Shown here piece after piece: positions 45,901 to 55,800 of a stretch of DNA of 64,000 nucleotides. Position 1 is the first letter of the stretch. Every line of letters begins with the position of its first letter. The stretch is from Allolobophora icterica. Lineage: Eukaryota; Annelida; Clitellata; Crassiclitellata; Lumbricidae. Under the pieces are notes generated by a model, which was not told the origin of the DNA, ran no database searches, and saw only the letters and a program-made list of their open reading frames with translations. The DNA lies in NCBI GenBank assembly GCA_963556255.1, contig OY744611.1:32745103-32809102 (forward strand), read 5' to 3'. Both the position numbers and the translations under genes were made by a program.

Positions 45901-48571
45901 GATTATGAGTACACTGACTGTACATTGTCGGTGGGAAGATGAAACGGCGATGGAGTTGACTGGCCATCTACCTTCGTATGCCGAGGCTAAGAAAATGAAG
46001 TCGCTAACACTTCATACACATGGCTGCCTCAGTGCTAGCTTAAGGTACTGTTCTTCTGCTTCAGTCAAACTGTTCTGTTCGGTTAACCAGCTAGTCAGTT
46101 ATTCACTAAGTAAGCCATTCAGTCAATGTGTTAGTAAGTCATTCAGTCAGTATCATTCAGTCAGTATGCCAGTCAAACAGCTAGTCATTCAGTTCAGTCT
46201 ATGAATCTATCCGTGAGCCAGCCAGTCATTCAGCCAGTCTGTCTGTCTGTCTGTCAGTCTGTGTGTTTCGGACAAGTAGCTTTGCAGGTAGCTGTGTTGC
46301 TGTAGCAAGACCTACAATGGAATTTTTCTCCACTTGAACCCGTCTGCGCTGCAACCCCCTAGTAGTCAAGTGTTTACTTTAAACTAACCTTGAGGGGTGT
46401 CTTTCGTCAGGACGGTTGCCCTGTCTGTGTGGGTGAGAGACCCTACTTAATGTCATCAATTGTTGAATTTTGCACTGTGGATGTGTTTAATTGGGTCCAA
46501 GTTCATGCCCTGTTGCCCCGGGGTCGGTTTTATTTGCCTTTAATGGATCAGTCCTAGACCACGCAGGTGGTTAATGGGCCTGTTTTTAACAGTGCAAATG
46601 TTACATTTACTGTGAGCGATTGAGTGAATGAGTGCATGATATGGGCTGGGTGGGTGGGTGGATGGATGGACGAATGTATGGATGGATAGATAGATAAATG
46701 GATGAACACACTGGATGGCATGGATGAGTGAGAATGGATTGATGGACATATTGGCTGACTGACTGACTGACATATTACTCATTTACTCAGTCTTACTTTC
46801 ATTCATTGATTCATTCATCCACCAACTTAGTCATCCATACATCTATTTGTTAATCCATCCATTCATTCATCCATCTATTCATCCATTTGTTTGTTAATTC
46901 ATGTGCTCATTCTTTCATCCATCCAGCTGTCCATCCATTCGCCTTTTCATTCCTGCATCCATTCATTCATTTGTCTGTCCATTCACTTATCCATTCAGTC
47001 TCTGAAATATTTCAGAGTGTTGTCTGGCTTCGTTGATCTGATATTCGCTCGTGTTTATGGTCATGACCTGCTGGAGGATATGTCTTCAGTCGCCAATGTG
47101 CCAATTGTCAACGGTCTCTCCGACTCATACCATCCACTCCAGATTCTCGCTGATCTGCTCACCCTCCAGGTTCATGCTCTACATTACATAAAATTATGTT
47201 ACATTACAGTGAACTACAATAAAAAAATTACTTTCTTACAACATATTACACTGTGTTACCTTGGTGATGTGTGTGTGTTTGTACGCGTGCATGTATGTAT
47301 GCAAGTGTGTATGACATTGTATGTATGTGTATTGACATTAATGAGATTGGAATAATGATCGTCATTGTATAGTGGACTTGAATAAAAAACTAACATTAGC
47401 ATAATACTTTGTATGTAAGAAAGGAACTGTTGATGCTACCACCTGTACACCATTACATTGTATTTGGGCAACTGCACGTAACCGGACCCACATGGTTCCT
47501 TTGACTTTTCTCTTTGACACCTATTGATGTGAACTTGATTGCCTGCATATTTTGTAAGCTCTTTGTGGTGATCATTGTGTGTCCAAGCAGAAGATATTGA
47601 ATCTCCTTGTCCACAGAAGATATTGAATCTCCTTGTCCACATATTTCATACTCTCGACCTCCCTTTTGCATGTATCCACACTTCTGGGGTAACTGTTATA
47701 GGGTGGGGTGCTATGATACTGTCATGTCAAGCAAAGGGACTCTGTTATTATTATATGTAACGAATTCTATAAGCTGGTAACCCAGCCCCAGAATTGTAAC
47801 TGTCAATCCATTACTTCACATGGAATGATTGATGTTGGAACAATGTCATTTTGTTCTTTATTTAGGAGCATTTTGGGCATCTGAAAGGGCTGACGATTTC
47901 GTGGGTTGGTGATGGCAACAACATCGTTCATTCCCTCCTGATGGCTTGTCCAAAGTTGGGCATCAACCTGAGGATCGCTACCCCACGAGTGAGTCCAGTT
48001 TACATCAGTTGTTGTCCGAGTGCTATTGGTGTTGATAGTAGTGAGCTTCTACACTGTTTACAATCATAAATTTCCACCCTTAATCAAGGAAAGAGCCACT
48101 AATTTCCCCTCAACCACTAATTGCAAACCAAAGTAAGCACTAATTTTCAGTCAAAATTTCGAGCCAAAACTTTTGCATATAACCTGGGACATAAGCAGAA
48201 TGGATGGGGAAACATTTACCCAACATAAAAGGATTGGCTCAATCGTTCCGTAGACACTGCCTGAATAGATACGGTTGTCTATTCGGTAGCACGCTTGATC
48301 TGTAATCCGACGATTGAGAGTTCGAGCCTGATGAGTGTAATAACTTTGAACATGTTGCTTGTGTATACCTGCCTCTGTCACTAAGAATTATATTATAATT
48401 CGGTACTGGACCATTATTTTCCTTTGAGATTGCCTCATTTATGATGCGCCTTTAAGCCTGTTTCTAGTTGTTTCTGCATAAACATCAACCCCAGATTTTG
48501 TCAACTGGTTAAAATAAAGATTATACTTACTTACTTACTTCTGTTGCAGTTTTGCTTTTGGTCTCTGCTAG

Positions 48572-48621
<50 letters not shown>

Positions 48622-51414
48622 GATGATGATGATGATGATGGTGGTGATCGTGGCTTTGATGACAGCGTTAATGACTGATAAATAAATAACAGATTTGTGC
48701 TGTTGTTTTAAAGGGTTATGAATGCAATCAGCAAGTGGTGTCCGACGGAAAGAGATTTTCTCAGATGGTTTGTATTTTTGCACATGTCCTTTCAGTCTTT
48801 GTCGAAGATGCAGGTGTGAATTCTGCTCCTGTCAGTTTAGTAGCCAGATTAGATGGCCCAATGGAAAGGCTTTGCTTTCTGTCACCGTTCTGTCTAGAGT
48901 TTGAATCCCAGTACGAGATTCTGACTTCTCCAGTCTCTATATGTTACAAACTAATTGCTCAGATTAAGAAAGGTAATGTAAGATGTGGTAGGAAAAGGCA
49001 AGGTAGGTTAAGATATGCAAATGTAAGATATATTAGGATAATGCAAGGTAAGATATGCAAAGGCAATTTAAGTTAAAGGTATGGAAAGGTAAAAGTATTG
49101 TATGATAAGGTCAGGTATGACAGTAAAGCAAGGTAAGGCAAGATGAGGAAAGCTATAGTGAGACAATGTAAGGTACCAGTAAGACATCAGAAGCTGATAG
49201 GTAGAGAAATTAAGCGCCATTGAACCCATTTAGTACTTGGATGTGTTTCCCTCCATGGGAGAGCCAACCATACCATTTAAAAATGCTTTGAAGGGACGGT
49301 CTACTCCCATTTTAGTACTACCCCTCCCACCACCACTACTAATAATACTAATATTAATACAGTTACTATAATAATACTAATAATATATTGTTATAATTAT
49401 ACATGTAGTTACAACTATATATTATAACAGATTGACATTTCAGGGTGACCATGCGCACATTACAAATTTAATCAATAACAATAGTATTAATATTATTATA
49501 AGGATTATATTATTGTTAGTGTTAATAATAATAATGCTATTGTAAGGATTATATTATTAGTATTAATCAGAATTTTTAATATTTTTATTATTATTAATCA
49601 GAATTTTTATATCATGCTAATTTATGAATTCACATCAAAAGAACATGTGGCTAAAGTTTCAAGTCTACAAGTATTTAATAATAATAATAGAGTGCATTTG
49701 GTAGGTTCTTGAAAGGTGCTATATAAATGAGGGTGTATTTTAGTATGGAAGTGAGCTGTTGCTGACGGATGATCCAGTGGAATCGGTTCGTAACACTGAC
49801 GTCATTGTGACGGATACATGGATAAGCATGGGGCAGGAGAAGGAAAAGAAGGAACGACTCCAAGCATTCAACGGATATCAGGTCACCCGTAAGGTATGTA
49901 CCTCAGTAGCTTAATAAGGTCAGGTAAATTATTACCGTAAATAAAATAGGTAAAGTAAATACGAGGAAAGGTAAAAATAGAGAAGATAAAGCAAATAGGT
50001 AAGATAAAAATATGCATCTTACCATTTACATATATAAGGCAAAAATAGGTAGGCAAGATAAAATGAATAAGTAGGTGAGGTCAGTAAAATAAGATAAATG
50101 AAGTAGGCCAAGTCAGGCTGTGGTGGGTAAAATAGTTGAAACAGTTGAAGTCTACGTTTTCAATTGAATGACAATAAAGCACTATCAAAGTGTTTGCATG
50201 CATCCTTCATAATTATGGTAGTCAGTTATGTCAGAACTCCATGACACTGCTTTCTTCTGCATTGGACCATCCTTCTGAAACAGTCTTCAACTTACAAATT
50301 GAACCTTACCATCAGAAATACCCTGAGAAGAATTTTCAGCTTACATCGACACACGAGTTCAATTCTGTAATTGAGCTTGATTACTTCTGATTTTTCCCTT
50401 TCACAACCAACAATTGGCTTAAGTGATTGTATTGTCATTAGAAAACTGTTAATGATCAATTAAGTTTTGCTCAGTTCAGTCTATCTTTTGAGACCTGTTC
50501 GCCATATTTCGGGAACTTTTAAATTCTTGAAAGGTGCCATACAATAAATTGATACTAGTACTTATATACATACATCTACAAGATCCTCTTGAGAGCTGTA
50601 TAAACTTAATTACTTTACTGTCATTTTCCAGTTGGCTGGTCATGCTGGGGCCAAGTGGGTTTTCCTACACTGTCTTCCACGCAAGGCAGAAGAGGTCACA
50701 GACGATGTGTTTTACGATCAGGAAAGATCCCTCGTCTGGCTGGAGGCAGAGAATCGAAAGTGGACTGCAATGGTAGGAATGGTTCTCAGAATGCACTACA
50801 TGTACTTGAATGCCCATATATGGTAGGCAAGGTCCTCCAAATACAGACAAGAGGGGTTTTGCCCAATGAGGACATCTGCATCTATATCTGGTACATACAG
50901 AAACTGTATTGTAAGCATACTGTAATAACTCTTATTTAAGTACAGACTGTAACTTACCAACACCAACTTCAGTCAGCAGGAAGCAATCTGTACTTCATTG
51001 GTTCTAAGAATCACCCATAGCAGTTAGCTCAACAAGGTAGTCTTATCTAGGCTGGAGCGCAGACATGTGCAAAAGCAGACGGCAATGGGCAATGCTGAAT
51101 ATGGACAAGTAGGTAATTTCTGCGGACATGTTACTGATGCTGCCAAACTTTCTGCATTGGGATTGAGAGACTACAGTGAAAGAGGTGATATTTGACAGTC
51201 ACCTAGCATCTCCATATGCTTGTTTATTTCCACTTTACTTTATCTTTACCTAATATTTGATTACTGGATCTCCAATAACAGTACCTTTAATTACCTTACC
51301 TTAACTGACATTAATTGTTTTCAATATGTTTTCTAGGCCGTAATGCTTCACCTGTTGACGGACCACAAGCCTTCGATTCCAAAACCCACCTTCAGCATGA
51401 CGTCTTCCAAATAA
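42996..51414 (+). CDS. OTC: Ornithine carbamoyltransferase, mitochondrial
   Basis: Ten exons: 42996-43099, 44463-44592, 44988-45069, 45585-45672, 47016-47169, 47866-47988, 48714-48767, 49744-49893, 50632-50772 and 51337-51414. They sum to 1104 nt and give 367 aa (human OTC 354 aa, also ten exons). The enzyme makes citrulline from ornithine and carbamoyl phosphate. Residues 1 to about 34 are rich in Arg, Leu and Ser without acids until the end, as in a mitochondrial presequence. Carbamoyl-phosphate site STRTR is at 96-100 and HPLQ at 174-177. The ornithine-binding DTWISMG is at 269-275, and HCLP with the reactive cysteine at 308-311. All key residues are present. The exon 2 acceptor is a TAGCAG tandem. 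Confidence 0.96.
43929..43975 (+). mobile_element. LINE/SINE 3'-end fragment
   Basis: TCTGATGAGTTTCTCTTCAA followed by GTGGTGCTATATAAATTTGC. It is nearly the same as 14640-14690, and ends in the tail motif common to the SINEs and LINEs of the window. Confidence 0.55.
44041..44207. mobile_element. 167-bp hAT-type MITE
   Basis: The ends are CATAGGCGTAATTTG and the complement of CAGGGGCGTAACTTTGG, imperfect inverted copies of a common hAT terminus. The flanks TTTGCTAC (44033-44040) and TTTGCTAG (44208-44215) match at 7 of 8 bases. Internal GGTACCCCCACT motifs occur on both sides. It lies in OTC intron 1. Confidence 0.8.
45110..45250. repeat. Degenerate TACCTTA-type repeat
   Basis: Irregular repeats of ACCTTA, TACCTA and CTTACC in OTC intron 3, related in composition to other intronic arrays in this window. 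Confidence 0.45.
45690..45735. repeat. CAGT microsatellite
   Basis: A run of CAGT units in OTC intron 4, with looser CAGT/CATT units continuing to 45770 and again at 46080-46260. Confidence 0.85.
45776..46010 (+). mobile_element. tRNA-derived SINE with Asp-tRNA-like head
   Basis: The head has TAGTCTAGTGGTTATTGTGC as A box, a CTGTCAA anticodon-like loop and GGGGGTTCAAATCCCC as B box. Acceptor-stem pairing is broken, so it is not a working tRNA gene. The body continues with CCCCAACTGCACCCCATAGC and ends near GAGGCTAAGAAAATGAAGTC, a segment also present at 28708-28730. Confidence 0.7.
46640..46995. repeat. GGAT ... ATCC inverted simple-repeat region
   Basis: GGGT/GGAT/GAAT units (46640-46760) are followed by CATT/ATCC units (46795-46995), so the two parts are partly complementary. 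The region lies just before OTC exon 5. Confidence 0.7.
47589..47640. repeat. 26-bp direct repeat
   Basis: Two exact copies of AGAAGATATTGAATCTCCTT plus GTCCAC in OTC intron 5. Confidence 0.9.
48263..48540 (+). mobile_element. tRNA-derived SINE with ACTT tail
   Basis: The head has GTCTATTCGGTAGCACGC as A-box segment and GAGAGTTCGAGCC as B box. The 3' end is AAAATAAAGATTATACTTAC followed by TTAC repeats. It lies in OTC intron 6 and is a third SINE type in the window. Confidence 0.65.
48572..48642. repeat. GAT microsatellite
   Basis: More than twenty GAT units, just before OTC exon 7. The poly-His frame on the minus strand is an artefact. Confidence 0.95.
48850..48960 (+). mobile_element. SINE head fragment
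   Basis: GATGGCCCAATGGAAAGGC as A box and GAGTTTGAATCCC as B box, about 40 bp apart, followed by a short body. It starts about 80 bp after OTC exon 7. Confidence 0.5.
48968..49165. repeat. Degenerate GGTAAG-type repeat
   Basis: Irregular repeats of GGTAAGATATGCAAAGG-like units in OTC intron 7. A similar array of GGTAAA/AGGTAGG units occurs at 49915-50110 in the next intron. Confidence 0.6.
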
Positions 51415-51851
51415 TAACCATACACAAGTTGCATCTTCCAATTAGAAAACTTGAATACAAATCGGTTTCGAATCATCAGATGCGCTGCTGTGCAGTCAAT
51501 GGTGTATCTATGAACATGGAAACGTGCTAAATAAATATCTGATAATTATGTTACACAAACTGATGACACCGGTGGTCAGTATTTTTTAAATCTCATAACC
51601 CACAGAACCTCTATAAATGCTAAATACATTTATAATACATAGAAACATGGTAAACAGTGCTACACATTATTCTGTACAAATTTCTGGAAGCCTATAGAAG
51701 CACAATATAAATTATCAAGTCCCATTAGCCTATATGTTTAAATAACGCAAGGAAAACTTCTGTAGAACTATTGAAAGGCTTTGTATTGTTTCATTGTCCA
51801 TATACATATTTTCAAGTATATGCACCCCATATCCAAACGGCCCTGCACGAC
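51415..51851. other. OTC 3' untranslated region and flank
   Basis: AATAAA occurs at 51530-51535, about 116 bp after the OTC stop codon, and is the likely poly(A) signal. The remaining sequence up to the retrotransposon is AT-rich with no gene. Confidence 0.6.
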
Positions 51852-52283
51852 TGTCGTGGTCTACGCGGGTGCATGCATCAAGGGAAGAAAACCGACGCGT
51901 CAACAAGCTTGTTTACAACGCACGGAAAATTCTGCAGCAAGCTGTCAACATTAGTTCGGTGCATGCAACAAGGATATACGTGTTCAGTAGGACTTTCCAG
52001 GGAAAAGTACAGTGACGTCACAGAACGTTCTGGAATCCGGGAGAACTCTATATAAGATAGACCTGCTGTACATTAGGGGCCTTTGGACGAAGATTTGTAA
52101 ACGTTGAAACATTGATCGTATGACGTTCAATCGAGACCAGCCAACCTGTGTGCTGTCTACGATTGTGATATTTGATAGACGAGTTGACTTACTTTACACT
52201 TAATCGACTTTATTTTTAATTAAAGATCTTTTAATAGTTCCTTCGTTGGTTCGTCGTTGCGATCGAAGGAGTCGACCGCGACA
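51852..52283 (+). repeat. 5' LTR
   Basis: TGTCGTGGTCTACGCGGG to GGAGTCGACCGCGACA. The copy at 57986-58416 differs by one A (GGGAAAAG here, GGGAAAG there). It contains promoter motifs described separately, and ATTAAA near 52218, which may serve as poly(A) signal. Confidence 0.95.
51990..52056 (+). promoter_or_regulatory. LTR promoter: kB-like, CRE, heat-shock and TATA motifs
   Basis: In order: GGACTTTCC at 51990-51998 (kB-like); the perfect CRE palindrome TGACGTCA at 52013-52020; GAACGTTCTGGAA at 52023-52035, which fits three alternating nGAAn pentamers of a heat-shock element; and TATATAAG at 52049-52056. The same motifs recur in the 3' LTR (CRE 58146-58153, heat-shock 58156-58168, TATA 58182-58189). 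Motif matches are seen directly; binding is inferred. Confidence 0.7.
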
Positions 52284-52287
52284 TTAT

Positions 52288-52305
52288 TGGTGTCAGAAGC
52301 GGGAT
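52288..52305 (+). other. Primer-binding site, tRNA-Leu-like
   Basis: TGGTGTCAGAAGCGGGAT starts four bases after the 5' LTR. It is complementary to the 3' end of a leucine tRNA plus CCA, with one mismatch to the vertebrate tRNA-Leu(CAA) end that I remember. Confidence 0.75.
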
Positions 52306-52808
52306 CATCGGTGTTGGATCCGGTGAAGAAGACGCGAGCCGACGGAGGAAGGAGTCAACCCGGAGGATCAAGAGACGGTCTGTTCCAGACAGCGAGCGGA
52401 TCGAGACGCCTTTCTACCGTGGGAGACGGGTGAATCGGCATACGACAGTCGGACGAACGAAGTGCGTCGTTCGGCTGAGACAGCAGAAGACAGCAGTCAA
52501 CATACGGGTAAGATCCTAGGTGTTGTCGTGGCTGAGAAGGAGAAAAGAGAGTGGAGTTGCAGCCGAGTGGGAGGCAGCCATTATTTCTCTTTCAATATCT
52601 GCTGATTATTTCTTTGAAATTTGATCCATTGTTGTGATCGAGGCCAGACTTGCGTGAGCTTGTATAGTTTTTGCGTACTTGGCGAGTGTACTTCTTTGGA
52701 TACTGAATAGTTGCACTTTGGGTTGTGGAATTTTCCTTTTGTGTGGCGGGTTTGCCGCGTGGTGTCTGTTTTTTTTTGTTGATTGTTGTTGACTGACTGT
52801 TTGTAAAA

Positions 52809-55800
52809 ATGGAAGCGTTGACAACAGAGATGCAAGCGAATATTCGCAAAATGTCGTCTGAGCGCCTTAGGGTGTATCTTATGAAGGCAGGAAGGGACGA
52901 TGATGATGTTATGTCATGGGATCGAAATCAATTAATGGAAGAATGGGCCATGGAGATTGGAAAAGAGGAAGAGGAATTTAAGGGTAGTCCAATATCTCCA
53001 ACAGGAGTGGATTACGAGCTGCAGAAGCGCCGTCTGGAGTTCGAAATCCGTAAATATGAAGAACAAAGGGAGGAACGGAAGGAGAAGGAAGAAAGGGAGG
53101 AAAAGAGGAGAGAGGAAGAAAAGAAAGAACAAAGGGAGAAGGAAGAAAGAGAAAGGGAGGAACGGAAGGAGAAGGAAGAAAGAGAAAGGGAGGAACGGAA
53201 GGAGAAGGAAGAAAGAGAAAAGAAAGAACAAAGGGAGAAGGAAGAAAGAGAAAGGGAGGAACGGAAGGAGAAGGAAGAAAGAGAAAGGGAGGAACGGAAG
53301 GAGAAGGAAGAAAGAGAAAGGGAGGAACGGAAGGAGAAGGAAGAAAGAGAGAGGGAGGAACGGAAGGAGAAGGAAGAAAGGGAGGAAAAGAGGAGAGAGG
53401 AAGAAAAGAAGGAACGGAAAGAGAAAGAAGAAAGAGAAAAGAAGGAACGGAAAGAGAAAGAAGAAAGGGAGAGGAAGGAAAAGCAGGAAGAACGAAATGT
53501 TAGAGATTCTTTAGCAAGTCGTACTAAGCGTTATAGTGATGCCCTTAAGAATATTCTTTGGAAATTTCCTTCCGACCCTATAGAAATTCCAGGTTTCTTT
53601 GATCACTTGGATGGTTTGTTTAATGTGTATGAGGTGGATGAAGATGTTAGAGCAAAATTATTGCTAGCCATTTTAAGTGAAAGAGCTAAGGCATTAACCA
53701 TGCGCCTTACTGAGGCACAGCTCCATGACTACAAATTCCTGAAGGAGTTTTTGCTAAGGGAGTTTAAGATAAGCCCTTCAAATCTTAGAGCCCGATTTTG
53801 GTCGTTGCACAAAGCATCGGACGAATCATTTACGATCTATTCATCCAAATTGCGTGTGGCTCTTATGTATTATTTGAAAAGTAGAAAGATAACTGATGAG
53901 TTTGATAAACTTGTAAGTTTATTGGTTGCGGATCGGCTTAAGGAGTCCTTGTCGAAGGCTTGTTTAGATTATATCTTGGCCCAAGAAAAAGAGGAGTGGT
54001 TGAGCTGTGAAGACATAGCTAATGCGGCTGACATTTATGTAGCGTCGCATGATGGTGGGAATGACTTAGTATGCCGTAGTCATCCGACACCGAAGTATAA
54101 CAATTGGACGAAAGGTCAACCACATGTTCAAGTCAATAACCAGACAGCTCAACCCAAGTCTCCCAAACCGGAAATAAGGGGTGAAGCCAAGATAGGTGCG
54201 AGGGTGTCTCAGGAGGAGGCCAAGGTAAAGGGTCTCTGTTTCCTATGTCATCAGAAGGGTCATATGGCAAGGGAGTGCCAGACCAAACCAAGTTCTAAAA
54301 AGGTGAGTACTTGTATATTTGGGAACCCAACTGAAGAAGTGATCGACTCATGTGTTGAGAAGGTCAACGTGTTGCATGAGATACCTGAACAAGTAAAGCA
54401 AGGGAATGTATTGGATAATTCTAAACCAATAGGGTTGGAAACTGCTGTAAGGGTATACGAGAATAGTATTGATGGATTACACGAGAGGTCGTATATCAAT
54501 GTACAGATTGAAGATCTCCCTTCTCAGCCAGCATTATCTGATTCAGGAGCAGAAATTTGTTGTATTGATAAGAAATTAATTGAGTCACTAAACTTACCCG
54601 TGATTAAACGGATTAATATAATTGGTTTTCATGGAGAAGGATGTAAGGCAGATGTAGTATACCTACAAATGAAATTAGCTAATTCAATGGAAGGAACGAC
54701 AAACATTGCGCCATCTTTGTGCGTCATGTTCGCTGCAGTCCCTGAACTAAATGAACGGGTTATTTTGACACCCCATGTTGTGGACCTATTAAGGGATAGT
54801 TCGCAATATGTAGTGATGGTAGCTGGCGTAGATCGATGTGTACAAATAAATAAAGGGGCAGAAGAAGATAACTTAGAAGTTAATATCGAGAAAAGTAACA
54901 GCAACGAATCCTTGCCGTCAGAAGTGAATGAATATTCTCAGGAGCAACTAGTTGATGATTCAGATAATTTTCTTGATGTTGAGTCAACAGAGTTCAAGTC
55001 TGATGAGGGAGTAGCGAATAATGATACTTTATTGCGTGAGCAACAGAATTGTCACAATCTTATATCTTGCTGGCAACAAGCGAGACAGAATAAAAATAAT
55101 TTCTTTATAGATAATAACCTCCTGTACCACAAAGGGGAAATTATGGGACATAAGGTTAATCAATTATGTTTACCGGAAGATAGAATCGAGGTTGTCTTGC
55201 GAGTAGCACACGATGCCCCATGTGCTGGGCACATGGCTTTTAAGGCAACGAGAGCCAGGATCAAATTAAACTTTTGGTTTCCAAGAATGGATGAGAGGAT
55301 TCGCGAATATTGTGCGTCTTGTCAAATTTGTCAACTAAGAACTCCAGTTAAAGTGGCAGATCGAGTCCCGATCACTCCTATTCCGAGGGCGGATGAACTC
55401 TGTTTTAACCATCTAAATATGGATTGTATTGGCCCTATGGTAGTGACTGGAGAATCCAACAAATCGAAACCCCAGTACAATTATGCTCTGGTTCTGGTGG
55501 ATAAATTTTCTGGTTGGCCGATGGCGTATCCTCTTAGATCGCTGAATGCAAAGGGAGTTTGTGAAGCTCTGTTGCAAGTTTTTACAACTTTTTCTATTCC
55601 AAGGATCATCAGTTCTGATTGTGGTACCAACTTTACCAGTCGTTTGACGAAAGAATTCTTGCGGCGAATGGGTTGTAGTCCCAGATTTAATACCCCTGGA
55701 CATCCTGAGGCAGCTGGATTGGTTGAAAGATGCAACCAAAGCTTGAAAACCATGATCTTTAAGCTTGCTCAATCTGATCCTCGTGGATGGCACCAATTGT

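Noticed and set aside
48568..48783. Frame ending in poly-His on the minus strand
   Set aside because: It is the complement of the GAT microsatellite.
52932..53514. Overlapping frames in the gag repeat (Leu/Phe-rich on minus, Arg/Lys/Gly-rich on plus)
   Set aside because: They are shadows of the purine-rich Glu/Lys/Arg repeat; the main 1660-aa frame has all known domains.
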